Shown: positions 40,101 to 48,926 of the stretch, piece by piece
How the letters are laid out: each line of letters begins with the position of its first letter
How positions within the stretch are numbered: the stretch's first letter is position 1
Source of the DNA: Rhynchopus sp. YZ270_cl-10
Taxonomy: Eukaryota; Euglenozoa; Diplonemea; Diplonemida; Diplonemidae
Reading direction: 5' to 3'
DNA: 64,000 nucleotides
Assembly (NCBI GenBank): GCA_964035575.1
Contig: OZ037890.1
Location: forward strand, 1,116,001 to 1,180,000
Translations under genes and position numbers: made by a program
The notes under the pieces: model-generated
The model's database searches: none
What the model was told of the DNA's origin: nothing
What the model saw: only the letters and a program-made list of their open reading frames with translations

Positions 40101-42598
40101 TGATGCTGTTGGAACAGAAGCGCGCGAACGAATCGAAACGACGCATCCTCGCTGGGCGCTCTGTGTTTTTCACACCAATTCGCACCTCAATCTGTGGCGG
40201 GCAGAATGCGAAAACCGATGTAGCGTTTAAGGTGCCGAACAGTATCTCGAACCGCATTCTTTTTGAAAATTCGCAAATAATACATCTACGGGACTCCGAG
40301 GAAGGGGACGACGAGAAAGCCGAGGCTGCAGCGCACGTCTTCTGCATCTCTGTGGAGGTTGACACGGCACGTCTCAAAGAGTTGCGTGGCAGCGGGCTTG
40401 CATCATTCACAACCCTCTGCGACTCGGGCCCTGCTGTCACACGGTTTCTCCCTGTCTCACAAACGCCAACTTCCCTGCAAATTGAGGCCGAACCTGGCAT
40501 AGAGTTTTCCCTTGAAGACCGTAGTCTTGTGTGCTATAAAATTGCGGTAGTAGATAGAAATGGGAAACATAGCTTTTGCGATAAAAATCTTGAGTTGTCA
40601 ATCAAAGTTGCAGGGCAACGATATGAAGTGCTTCCGCACAGTAGCAGAGGGTCTAGGCAGTACGTCGTCACCCCGATTGTGCAACGCAGTGCAACCACTT
40701 TGGTGTTAAATGAGCTGCCTCTATTGGCGTCGGAGACGGCGTTTGCTTTGGTATACTTTCGTGGATCCGATTTGATTCAGGGAGACAGCATTGAGGTGAC
40801 GGCAGACAGAGGGGCGGGGGTCATCATCAAAGGCTCTGTGATGCACGAAAGCGATGTGTACAGTGAAAAAAGCATTGCAGGGCTTGCAGAGGTGAACCGC
40901 GCACTGCGGTTTGTGTGTACAAATCTTATCAAGACCGTTTCTCTCGGGAGAATCAAGGATCTTGCGACCCGAGCGTACGAGAAATATGCAGAACTACACA
41001 GTGTAGGCACAACCTCCGACAGCGAAGGGCCTGTCGCAAGAGTTCTCGTCGACAGAGCCATCGAACAGATGTCGCGAGGCGTCTTTGGACACTGCGCTCT
41101 TTCTCATGGGTTGGAGTACGGCCCGATCCGATGCTTTCCGGAACACACCCTGGCACGCTACGAACTGCACTGTGGTGGGTCCATCCACAACCGTGCAAAG
41201 AAGGTGGCCTCCTTCTCAGACATTCTCCACAGCGAGCCTTCTACGACCACAGCCGCCACCACGCAGAAGCAGCGCCTCGGTGCACTCCTCATGACATGGA
41301 AGGAATGCGATGAGGGCAAAATGCGGACCCCAACCCCAAGCAAAGCGTTTGAAAGTTCTGCAGACACCCCTATATCGCCACAGAGCCAGCCGAGCTCTCC
41401 GCTCTCCCCAAAGGGGGCCAAGGTTGGGAGGGGTCAGATCCGATGCGTCGATTGTGTGCAGATGCACGGCTGCGAGCGGCTTTTCAAACGACGCATTCCG
41501 GTCCCCGCAGTGTTGGTGACGATCCACTCTTTAGAGGGGCTCTTGCCTAAGGCATCTGATGCAGAAACACGGCGCGTCTATGTGAAGCTTACCCTCGGGT
41601 CGGATTGGGCGGTAACAAGCACTTCGGTGCAGAGTTCGTTGAGTCCGTCCTTTTGTGAGTCGTTCTGCTTTGCTGAGAGGCCTGCGCATACTACTGTTAA
41701 GATCCAGGTTTTTGCGAAGCGTAAGATTGCGGTTCAGCAAGATCAGTTTTTAGGGGAAGCGTTTGTAGGGTTGGTGCGGGATACTGCGACCAAGCAGTAC
41801 GACTTCTTGCATAGGAAGACCACACCCACACCCACAGCGACAGCGACACCCGCGGATGAGGGTCAACAACATCAACAACGCCATGCAGCACCAAAGCTGG
41901 ATGACGGACAGATCTGCTACGGTACGTATCTTCTCGGCCCGAGAGGTGCGGGGAGACAGGCTGCGACAGACCTCGCCGTCCTGCGTGTCAACAACCGGAC
42001 CGACTATGGTGAGATCCGTCTTTCGTATGCCTGCCACGCACCGTCACGCACAGGGCTCCTCCCAGCATGGAACCCCAATGTCTCCAACACGGTGCTTGGA
42101 CAAGCCAAGCGGCAGCTCCCATCTTATGCGAAGCTGTGTGATGATCGTGTTGTGTATGATCGTCTCATCTCGAAGCTTCACGTCTTGGAGGAGCAGGACA
42201 CAAGCGTGCCGGTCGGGGAGCTTAACGAATCGATGAAGGCCATCCTGCACAGCCTCTGCCATCAAAAGAAGCTGGATGTCGTTATCAGCAGGGATCTCAC
42301 GGCGCATGCACAGTCGCTTGCGCACTATAAGATCTGGAGGAGGGAGGAATTTTTCCTCATGCGTGGGGTAAAGGAGGTAGGCCCGGTGCATTGTTGTCAA
42401 ACCTGCAGGACGATATTCATCAACGAAACGTTTCACAAATGTAAATCCAGAAAAGAGGATATGGCGATCAGCAACCGCATCTGGTGCATAGAAGAGCTGA
42501 TGGGCGACACACCGATACTGCCCTACAGTGGGGAGGGGGAGGGTGGGTCTGCAGTGGGCGCAGATGCACTGCAGTTTACGTGCTTTGAAAGTCCATAG
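34130..42598 (+). CDS. Giant (2822-residue) protein with C-terminal C2 domain
   Basis: Start chosen at 34130 (MSDDDEYSDNFEEDNGG) because the frame before it is only translated poly-pyrimidine leader. One exon of 8469 bp. Residues ~10-390 are disordered, Pro/Thr/Ser-rich with a poly-Pro tract. A charged Lys/Glu segment lies near 590-620 and a poly-Lys tract near 1530. Between ~1000 and ~2230 several segments carry the V-x-V-x-D-x-x-G strand signature of Ig/filamin-like sandwiches (SVSVHDSHG, TVAVMDKMG, LSVHDAAGG, IAVVDRNG). Residues ~2457-2570 are a C2 domain (VLVTIHSLEGLL, RVYVKLTLG, DQFLGEAFVGL). Near the end is a cysteine pair plus single Cys (CCQTC..FHKC) that could bind zinc. No signal peptide or membrane segment. 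I do not recognise the family. A ciliary or cytoskeletal scaffold is a guess from the acidic N-terminus plus C2. Confidence 0.75.
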   Translation: MSDDDEYSDNFEEDNGGTPASIASIPAVTPTTSARHTPTSPPTPTPHDGATPHAEGNTAPPLPTPSPSTEDSTTQHTDSGVPTTTTTTTPLDSGGSATHTSLGPIEGTPGVGVDVGNVSSVPPNGEQQGASGGPPALESATERLAERAIGVHTPHLSSGSSSGGLTSMSTLTSPAQDVAKLPVTPKSALKKRSYVAPPPPPPEEEKNEPRIPDTPTPISPPAAPPASPLPAETPGVPTPPPPPAAPPSEMAIESPGKVKEGTTLCPPSSECAPSESDMVLLTPAGEVCVPPTTPTPAPPPALPSSVMSPLNEYSSPRTQCQPTMVPPESAVNDAVQQMRADSDAEESVNLAEEVSEGNEKGKEKADRSIPQLSSLSVNVRQVRDFPECFKQAFFSMTFKGKTRITSVVPTLSLHKMKNDPAKGVKDVLFSGVDAEKGKVVIKAYCLDVDGVGAVLRQGGGKEGRHTHMADNNEIRPHAPPPVGLVAAQKLAASKYKAEQGLADAINGHQGDPGFQSFLLSCATCVGSCKIDVGPGKETGSQWLALTRVKSEARLLASWVFQMVEPATTSLLLHFRTARNIALPPSPSQEKPKNTENEKKKNSEKDRGPKKEKKVPKPALKLCYGGAVGVQSISCDTEHTQAQDGGAGDVMAWGTLKADIGDGSDAVYISLWEEAAWRAPLLLDVPASGPIDPKHRDAFCYGELVLTRATLNARLAENTHKANPWSWLKLAAPGGVASIAALSTESIAYFTQVRHAAKRAYSVWNKADPQKAPRPGQKMELIQQAHAASTIAANHRRVGESLFSDVISKILDYCATPAAKELPLPEWIRNLPAGKALQGDCSIVFQQGDGDIVLKGTNRAAKAALKELNGLNVSSRASAKTLFLSTAADLLEGVRPVITTQLLAVVAERLREGIAGKFGSPLAAPMCWLFCCVQYALEPLKGAATSLGTEGKKLIDNEKEAPPKDVSGRWETVAALFDILLSGGGVLGSVHLDDVPDEDTPIVAGTTLSISVSVHDSHGVVVPRHKYDIKCWALSSLEPHLELQECGSHFSGVIKENGRYRIAVEVEGRGVLGWFAASTTQRKGGSTVGTEGAFLHHVSHPFDVHQASPDAQHITRTHFEVFEPISAPPSEDVQLSDAFGNAIPVAVMCVVKDPVLLPFSGYTQRQLLAEVSKASANTSAPQGETMSGHFDSRVQYFSTVRDVFSQCPALEEGEVQDITSPKKEKDVAPKSTHFAAYPGRYKLKIALKKLGKIDWDITVHLPPSCLHIVSISPTQSNFYAVTVAVMDKMGVICRDSLGSYFIQIHANDCNVPILSHGQIHNGTAEVLLWCPPSCLDSPLHATLCGSPLPKECLKAPFPSEEEPNLRKAGALQVSLKGLHQNGKIADFYLNADGAVGEVVLSLKGRRVRGGVSSPKGKVVMERIAPLHCLEGVGEPCVVRPRFCHEGSDAPRRAIHGVVLPFAGEFELSVSLVGGGGGGAPAVVTFASFDADEKLVRPLSTKFSVSAFNITPTTSAMLLKVLPNSEKKLTDSKKKKKKKKTKISGESGATITHAVKKDAKKYTVVGPIHIGICDLEARWLGQGHNTAEGTENPHDDLTASTLSATDTCTPDDIHTPSSESLPTSTSTPDGAVTIHIEVDTTNISASRQRLSGVPTISSASHLICDPTAHMASFRDITLENVTFFPITLRFRTGSGSTLPCYCVVLEEDVGTPPPPPIFAIRQVEQGASPGEKVVTVEMRLSSNEGFAGYLGETTTQEKSTVIPRPQKGRSAVSVEGKIVVDRGATDIPVGAVIQKIGTTSATDSASHSLAMQETDCTLSHSYTFFSRNIPISLELRSCETHETLKEKVAMLLNEGTFSGRTYCIGNRVGSDGVRTTLFKTKMVMRVAGAVYFVIHTPSGAVCSEPFDFARHAARIQMALPQTCLTSQEGANAAPLPVGEDLTLSLSVHDAAGGAVSLPYGVNLPVIIRLHHGEPGAQEAEEFEAETGLTQYDLMLLEQKRANESKRRILAGRSVFFTPIRTSICGGQNAKTDVAFKVPNSISNRILFENSQIIHLRDSEEGDDEKAEAAAHVFCISVEVDTARLKELRGSGLASFTTLCDSGPAVTRFLPVSQTPTSLQIEAEPGIEFSLEDRSLVCYKIAVVDRNGKHSFCDKNLELSIKVAGQRYEVLPHSSRGSRQYVVTPIVQRSATTLVLNELPLLASETAFALVYFRGSDLIQGDSIEVTADRGAGVIIKGSVMHESDVYSEKSIAGLAEVNRALRFVCTNLIKTVSLGRIKDLATRAYEKYAELHSVGTTSDSEGPVARVLVDRAIEQMSRGVFGHCALSHGLEYGPIRCFPEHTLARYELHCGGSIHNRAKKVASFSDILHSEPSTTTAATTQKQRLGALLMTWKECDEGKMRTPTPSKAFESSADTPISPQSQPSSPLSPKGAKVGRGQIRCVDCVQMHGCERLFKRRIPVPAVLVTIHSLEGLLPKASDAETRRVYVKLTLGSDWAVTSTSVQSSLSPSFCESFCFAERPAHTTVKIQVFAKRKIAVQQDQFLGEAFVGLVRDTATKQYDFLHRKTTPTPTATATPADEGQQHQQRHAAPKLDDGQICYGTYLLGPRGAGRQAATDLAVLRVNNRTDYGEIRLSYACHAPSRTGLLPAWNPNVSNTVLGQAKRQLPSYAKLCDDRVVYDRLISKLHVLEEQDTSVPVGELNESMKAILHSLCHQKKLDVVISRDLTAHAQSLAHYKIWRREEFFLMRGVKEVGPVHCCQTCRTIFINETFHKCKSRKEDMAISNRIWCIEELMGDTPILPYSGEGEGGSAVGADALQFTCFESP

Positions 42599-43327
42599 TG
42601 TCTCTGGTTTGCGTTGATACGCGAGGGGAGGTCCAGTTTTCATTTTTTGAAGGTTTTTGTTTGTGCGTAAAGTGTGTAATAAATATTCTGTGGTGATATT
42701 TTTATTACTGCAATACGCTCCACTGACCTGGCAGTGAAGAGGAACCCTCTTTGAGACCCCAAATTTTGTGATATGTGTTGTGTGTGTGTGAACGTAACGT
42801 AGGTACGTTCGTCTGTTTTCTTTGTTTCTTTTTTGCAGTTACACAACAAAAAAAGTCTTTTGGATCTGTATTCGTATTTCATGTTGTAAACCACAGTGTG
42901 TTGTAGTCTCCAAGAGAGAGACTAATGGGAGGGGGGTTTTTTTTTTCTATTTTGCGCGGTTTTTGGGCATTTTTCAATTCCATTTCTAGTGAATAGATTT
43001 TTTTTACTGCGCGTCTATTTTGTTTTTTTTCCCCTTCTCTGTGGTACACTTTTCCTAAGTTGAAAAAAAGTCTGGACTTCTTCTAAAAAAAAAAAAAAAA
43101 AAAATACAGTTCATCAACCCCCCTTCTTTCTCTGGCGACTTAGTACTGTGGGGTTCTTCTCACAAACGTTTTGTTTTTCCGGTCATTGTACCAAGGTACA
43201 CTGTCACGAGAGGGCTTTGTATTTCAAGTCAACTTTTTTTTCTCACGCGCAGGAGTCATTGTGACATAACCATTCCATCCACCTATCCCTGAAGATTAAC
43301 ATACACAAAATTACACAAACCACAACA
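42599..43327. other. Spacer before the cysteine-rich family
   Basis: Homopolymer-rich, no gene. One good copy of the dispersed ~50-nt motif lies at 43181-43233, about 95 bp before the first family member. Confidence 0.5.
43181..43233 (+). repeat. Dispersed ~50-nt motif, copy g (best consensus)
   Basis: GGTCATTGTACCAAGGTACA then CTGTCACGAGAGGGCTTTGT and ATTTCAAGTCAACTT. It has the complete palindrome and tail. Confidence 0.8.
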
Positions 43328-43690
43328 ATGCGTGCCTTCCTTTTCACTCTTGCATTTGCCGCTGTGCACGGTGCAACGCGTAACTGCAGCATATTCGCGA
43401 TCAACGAAGTCGTCCCCGTGTGCCCAAGAGTAACCGATCTTGAGCCAGGTGGGTACGTGACCCAGTGTATGATGGATATTTGCAACACGATTAATAGGTT
43501 GTGCCAGGCCGAACATATGTCGATTGGTCAGGCGGCTGCACCTCCGGGTATGTGCTCAATAACGCCACTCCGTCTGCTTATACCTCGCTGTGCGTGGAGT
43601 CTTTCTGATTGGAATCTTCATGAAAACGAAGGTCAGAAAAATAACAGCAACATTTTGTTCAAACTACAGAACGAAGTGCGGTGGAGGTAG
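43328..43690 (+). CDS. Short member A of the secreted cysteine-rich family
   Basis: 120 residues. Signal peptide MRAFLFTLAFAAVHG is identical to all other members. Module 1 is present to about residue 75 (NCSIFAINEVVPVCPRV, GGYVTQCMMDICN). The DNA then jumps to the end of module 2, and that 3' segment (CGCCACTCCGTCTGCTT, counterpart of CGCCACTCTGTCTGCTT) is read one frame off, giving the unrelated tail PLRLLIPRCAW. So this is a deletion form with a frameshifted C-terminus. It may be a pseudogene or a new short secreted protein. Compared with B-D it retains Cys2 (VCP) and has a few extra residues. Confidence 0.6.
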   Translation: MRAFLFTLAFAAVHGATRNCSIFAINEVVPVCPRVTDLEPGGYVTQCMMDICNTINRLCQAEHMSIGQAAAPPGMCSITPLRLLIPRCAWSLSDWNLHENEGQKNNSNILFKLQNEVRWR

Positions 43691-44279
43691 TTTGCAGAAG
43701 GCTGTGTGCGCACCTCTCAGGACTTCCGTCTTTTTCTTTACCCAACCGGGCCCTACAGCACACCCTATTTACCTTCTTTATCGTCTTTAATGATGCCAGT
43801 TCATCAGAGGCGTGGAAGCGGGAGTAGAGCATATCAGATGTGAACCACGAAATGGATGTAGGACTGCATGGTTGGGCTGTTGGATTTTATGTCAACTTTT
43901 CCCCCTCTTTGGCTTTCTATTGTGTCTTGATAAACTCTATTAACCAAGAGACAACTTGGCTTTGATGCCGTCTGTGCACCTTCAGAAGGAGATGTGCCAT
44001 GACCCAAGTGTGCATGCACTTGTCGTTTTATCCACTGCTTTCTTTTAATTGTTCCCGACACGAAGTGTGATTGCAAACCAGCAAAGATAGATCCCAACGA
44101 ATCTCTTAACAACTAGTGTTTCCCCTGAATTCCCTCTTACTTTGCGCCAAATCAGATCTGACACCTTATTTTGGTTGCGTTCAACGAAAAAAAACACTCA
44201 CTAGCTTTTCCCTGAGGAATGTTGTTCAGAGATTCAAGTGGCGGTTTATTGTCTGTGTTTGTACTGTGGGGGCCTCCTT

Positions 44280-44570
44280 GCATTTGTGTTGTAGGATCCA
44301 TCTGTGATCCACACACGATGCAAGGCTGGCGTGCCGCGAGGCGACCCGCGATGTGACATTTCGGTTGTGATACGGGACCTGTGTCACACAATTTACTGTT
44401 CTTGTAGGGCAAACGTTTCTTTGCAGATCCTACAGCACGCAAGCAGATGAGGTGGTGATCTGTATTGCATGTTGCTTGCACTGTACCACCCTCGTTTACG
44501 GTGCATGAAAAATTCAAACCAGGTTTTATTTTGTATCTTGGACACAGGCACCCCCTCCACACACACCCTT
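44280..44570 (-). other. Cysteine-rich open frame antisense to the unit spacer
   Basis: Within a minus-strand frame open from 44766 to 44152, this part reads CPRYKIKPGLNFSCTVNEGG, TCNTDHHLICLRAVG and KLCDTG. That is cysteine-rich and more protein-like than its surroundings. The same frame is open in the next two units (45411-46142, 46673-47527) but frameshifted in the fourth. It could be a fragment of a secreted-protein gene carried passively in the unit. No start or signal peptide is evident. Confidence 0.2.
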
Positions 44571-44605
44571 CGCCCACCCTGCAGATTAACGCACAAACCA
44601 CAACA

Positions 44606-44950
44606 ATGCGTGCCTTCCTTTTCACTCTTGCATTTGCCGCTGTGCACGGTGCAACGCATAACTGCAGCATGTTCGCGATCAACGAAATCATCCCCGTGTT
44701 GCCAAGAATAACCGAGCTTGAGCCAGGTGGGTACGTGACCCAGTGTATGATGGATATTTGCAACACGATTAATAGGTTGTGCCAGGACGAACATATGTTT
44801 ATTGGTGATGCATCTTGGGGGGGTATATGCCCAAAATCGCCACTCCGCCTGCTTATACCTCGCTGTGCGTGGAATCTTCATGAAAACGAAGGTCGGAAAA
44901 ATAACAGCAACATTTTGTTCAAAATACAGAACGAAGTGCGGTGGAGGTAG
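44606..44950 (+). CDS. Short member B of the secreted cysteine-rich family
   Basis: 114 residues, same deletion and frameshifted tail as member A. Cys2 is replaced (VLP instead of VCP). An in-frame ATG upstream at 44465 would remove the signal peptide, so 44606 is used; it follows the CACAAACCACAACA leader shared by the family. Protein identical to members C and D. Confidence 0.6.
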   Translation: MRAFLFTLAFAAVHGATHNCSMFAINEIIPVLPRITELEPGGYVTQCMMDICNTINRLCQDEHMFIGDASWGGICPKSPLRLLIPRCAWNLHENEGRKNNSNILFKIQNEVRWR

Positions 44951-45866
44951 TTTGCAGAAGGCTGTGTGCGCACCTCTCAGGACTTCCGTCTTTTTTTTAC
45001 CCAACCGGGCCCTACATCACACCCTATTTACCTTCTTTACCGTCTTTAATGATCCCAGTTCATCAGAGGCGTGGAAGCGGGAGTAGAGCATATCAGATGT
45101 GAACCACGAAATGGATGTAGGACTGCATGGTTGGGCTGTTGGATTTTATGTCAACTTTTCCCCCTCTTTGGCTTTCTATTGTGTCTCGGTAAACTCTATT
45201 GACCAAGAGACAACTTGTCTTTGATGCCGTCTGTGCACCTTCAGAAGGAGATGTGCCATGACCCAAGTGTGCATGCACTTGTCGTTTTATCCACTGCTTT
45301 CTTTTAATTGTTCCCGACACGAAGTGTGATTGCAAACCAGCAAAGATAGATCCCAACGAATCTCTTAACAACTAGTGTTTCCCCTGAATTCCCTCTTACT
45401 TTGCGCCAAATCAGATCTGACACCTTATTTTGGTTGCGTTCAACGAAAAAAAACACTCACTAGCTTTTCCCTGAGGAATGTTGTTCAGAGATTCAAGTGG
45501 CGGTTTATTGTCTGTGTTTGTACTGTGGGTGCCTCCTTGCATTTGTGTTGTAGGATCCATCTGTGATCCACACACGATGCAAGGCTGGCGTGCCGCGAGG
45601 CGACCCGCGATGTGACATTTCGGTTGTGATACGGGACCTGTGTCACACAATTTACTGTTCTTGTAGGGCAAACGTTTCTTTGCAGATCCTACAGCACGCA
45701 AGCAGATGAGGTGGTGATCTGTATTGCATGTTGCTTGCACTGTACCACCCTCGTTTACGGTGCATGAAAAATTCAAACCAGGTTTTATTTTGTATCTTGG
45801 ACACAGGCACCCCCTCCACACACACCCTTCGCCCACCCTGCAGATTAACGCACACAAACCACAACA

Positions 45867-46211
45867 ATGCGTGCCTTCCTTTTCACTCTTGCATTTGCCG
45901 CTGTGCACGGTGCAACGCATAACTGCAGCATGTTCGCGATCAACGAAATCATCCCCGTGTTGCCAAGAATAACCGAGCTTGAGCCAGGTGGGTACGTGAC
46001 CCAGTGTATGATGGATATTTGCAACACGATTAATAGGTTGTGCCAGGACGAACATATGTTTATTGGTGATGCATCTTGGGGGGGTATATGCCCAAAATCG
46101 CCACTCCGCCTGCTTATACCTCGCTGTGCGTGGAATCTTCATGAAAACGAAGGTCGGAAAAATAACAGCAACATTTTGTTCAAAATACAGAACGAAGTGC
46201 GGTGGAGGTAG
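45867..46211 (+). CDS. Short member C of the secreted cysteine-rich family
   Basis: 114 residues, identical in protein to members B and D. The surrounding unit is almost identical too, so this copy arose by recent unit amplification. Same module-1-plus-frameshifted-tail structure. Confidence 0.6.
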   Translation: MRAFLFTLAFAAVHGATHNCSMFAINEIIPVLPRITELEPGGYVTQCMMDICNTINRLCQDEHMFIGDASWGGICPKSPLRLLIPRCAWNLHENEGRKNNSNILFKIQNEVRWR

Positions 46212-47128
46212 TTTGCAGAAGGCTGTGTGCGCACCTCTCAGGACTTCCGTCTTTTTTTTTACCCAACCGGGCCCTACATCACACCCTATTTACCTTCTTT
46301 ACCGTCTTTAATGATCCCAGTTCATCAGAGGCGTGGAAGCGGGAGTAGAGCATATCAGATGTGAACCACGAAATGGATGTAGGACTGCATGGTTGGGCTG
46401 TTGGATTTTATGTCAACTTTTCCCCCTCTTTGGCTTTCTATTGTGTCTCGGTAAACTCTATTGACCAAGAGACAACTTGTCTTTGATGCCGTCTGTGCAC
46501 CTTCAGAAGGAGATGTGCCATGACCCAAGTGTGCATGCACTTGTCGTTTTATCCACTGCTTTCTTTTAATTGTTCCCGACACGAAGTGTGATTGCAAACC
46601 AGCAAAGATAGATCCCAACGAATCTCTTAACAACTAGTGTTTCCCCTGAATTCCCTCTTACTTTGCGCCAAATCAGATTTGACACCTTATTTTGGTTGCG
46701 TTCAACGAAAAAAAACACTCACTAGCTTTTCCCTGAGGAATGTTGTTCAGAGATTCAAGTGGCGGTTTATTGTCTGTGTTTGTACTGTGGGTGCCTCCTT
46801 GCATTTGTGTTGTAGGATCCATCTGTGATCCACACACGATGCAAGGCTGGCGTGCCGCGAGGCGACCCGCGATGTGACATTTCGGTTGTGATACGGGACC
46901 TGTGTCACACAATTTACTGTTCTTGTAGGGCAAACGTTTCTTTGCAGATCCTACAGCACGCAAGCAGATGAGGTGGTGATCTGTATTGCATGTTGCTTGC
47001 ACTGTACCACCCTCGTTTACGGTGCATGAAAAATTCAAACCAGGTTTTATTTTGTATCTTGGACACAGGCACCCCCTCCACACACACCCTTCGCCCACCC
47101 TGCAGATTAACGCACACAAACCACAACA

Positions 47129-47473
47129 ATGCGTGCCTTCCTTTTCACTCTTGCATTTGCCGCTGTGCACGGTGCAACGCATAACTGCAGCATGTTCGCG
47201 ATCAACGAAATCATCCCCGTGTTGCCAAGAATAACCGAGCTTGAGCCAGGTGGGTACGTGACCCAGTGTATGATGGATATTTGCAACACGATTAATAGGT
47301 TGTGCCAGGACGAACATATGTTTATTGGTGATGCATCTTGGGGGGGTATATGCCCAAAATCGCCACTCCGCCTGCTTATACCTCGCTGTGCGTGGAATCT
47401 TCATGAAAACGAAGGTCGGAAAAATAACAGCAACATTTTGTTCAAAATACAGAACGAAGTGCGGTGGAGGTAG
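47129..47473 (+). CDS. Short member D of the secreted cysteine-rich family
   Basis: 114 residues, identical in protein to members B and C. The unit downstream of it leads into the full-length member E and is the most diverged of the array. Confidence 0.6.
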   Translation: MRAFLFTLAFAAVHGATHNCSMFAINEIIPVLPRITELEPGGYVTQCMMDICNTINRLCQDEHMFIGDASWGGICPKSPLRLLIPRCAWNLHENEGRKNNSNILFKIQNEVRWR

Positions 47474-48383
47474 TTTGCAGAAGGCTGTGTGCGCACCTCT
47501 CAGGACTTCCGTCTTTTTTTTACCCAACCGGGCCCTACATCACACCCTATTTACCTTCTTTACCGTCTTTAATGATCCCAGTTCATCAGAGGCGTGGAAG
47601 CGGGAGTAGAGCATATCAGATGTGAACCACGAAATGGATGTAGGACTGCATGGTTGGGCTGTTGGATTTTATGTCAACTTTTCCCCCTCTTTGGCTTTCT
47701 ATTGTGTCTCGGTAAACTCTATTGACCAAGAGACAACTTGTCTTTGATGCCGTCTGTGCACCTTCAGAAGGAGATGTGCCATGACCCAAGTGTGCATGCA
47801 CTTGTCGTTTTATCCACTGCTTTCTTTTAATTGTTCCCGACACGAAGTGTGATTGCAAACCAGCAAAGATAGATCCCAACGAATCTCTTAACAACTAGTG
47901 TTTCCCCTGAATTCCCTCTTACTTTGCGCCAAATCAGATCTGACACCTTATTTTGGTTGCGTTCAACGAAAAAAAACACTCACTAGCTTTTCCCTGAGGA
48001 ATGTTGTTCAGAGATTCAAGTGGCGGTTATATTGTACTGTGGGTGCTTCCTCGCATTTGTGTTGCAGGATCCATCTGTGATTCACACACGATGCAAGGCA
48101 GGCGTGCCGCGAGGCGACCCGCGATGTGATATTTTCGGTTGTGATACGGGATCTGTGTCACACAATTTACTGTTCTTGTAGGGCAAACGTTTCTTTGCAG
48201 GTCCTACAGCACGCAAGCAGATGAGGTGGTGATCTGTATTGCATGTTGCTTGCACTGTACCACCCTCGTTTACGGTGCATGAAGAATTCAAACCAGGTTT
48301 TATTTTGTATCTTGGACACAGGCACCCCCTCCACACACACACCCTTCGCCCACCCTGCAGATTAACGCACACAAACCACAACA

Positions 48384-48926
48384 ATGCGTGCCTTCCTTTT
48401 CACTCTTGCATTTGCCGCTGTGCACGGTGCAACGCATAACTGCAGCACGTTCACTATCAACGAAGTCAGCTCCGTGTGCCCAAAAGGATACGAACTTGCG
48501 AGTCTCGAGTACGTCGATCAGTGCCTTCCTAACATTTGCAACAAGCTTGGTACGTGGACCTTTGCTAAGTTCGCAGACCCCACACAAGTATTGGCTGGCT
48601 CTGGGTACAATGCAACTTGTGGACCACAGCAATACATGGGACATGGTCTTGGGTCTGCAGTGTGCACACCCTCCAGCGACCCTTGTGCACAGCTCTTCGT
48701 TGTGAACGAAAAGACCTGCCCCTTCGGCACCCTGCTGGCGCCTGCTGACACTGTTGAGTCCTGCACTGCACAACTCTGTGAAGGCCTGGAGGTGAACTCT
48801 GCTTACCACTACGCTGACTCGACGAAGATGGTTGTGGGGAGAGCCTTGAACCCGAGCTGTGGACCTGTGCCAAACAACGCCACTCTGTCTGCTTCGAACT
48901 CGCTGTGTGCTGGGTCTTTCTTCTGA
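48384..48926 (+). CDS. Full-length member E of the secreted cysteine-rich family
   Basis: 180 residues. Signal peptide 1-15 (MRAFLFTLAFAAVHG). Two tandem six-cysteine modules: Cys 20, 32, 47, 52, 79, 94, then Cys 101, 112, 127, 132, 159, 175. The inner spacings x14-x4-x26 are identical in both. Shared residues include C-P after Cys2, a C-x4-C pair, F/Y-A-D-x-T before Cys5, and C-G-P at Cys5 (KFADPTQVLAGS / HYADSTKMVVGR). It belongs to the ASLEYVDQC module-1 subgroup. Secreted; function unknown. I recognise no described family. Elicitin-like, knottin-like or adhesin folds are possible but the spacing fits none that I know. Confidence 0.85.
   Translation: MRAFLFTLAFAAVHGATHNCSTFTINEVSSVCPKGYELASLEYVDQCLPNICNKLGTWTFAKFADPTQVLAGSGYNATCGPQQYMGHGLGSAVCTPSSDPCAQLFVVNEKTCPFGTLLAPADTVESCTAQLCEGLEVNSAYHYADSTKMVVGRALNPSCGPVPNNATLSASNSLCAGSFF

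Larger units (their letters stand above)
43325..48383 (+). repeat. Tandem array of ~1.26-kb units carrying the short cysteine-rich genes
   Basis: Family ATGs at 43328, 44606, 45867, 47129 and 48384 are spaced 1278, 1261, 1262 and 1255 bp apart, and the intervening DNA is nearly identical. Units differ by scattered substitutions and single-base indels in homopolymers. The last unit (47129 onward) has more differences and a frameshift in its minus-strand open frame. The array ends by joining the full-length gene at 48384. Confidence 0.93.

Noticed and set aside
43325-48383. Ribosomal or other RNA repeat unit as the cause of the 1.26-kb array
   Set aside because: The unit carries the signal-peptide gene and no rRNA or tRNA-like conserved core.
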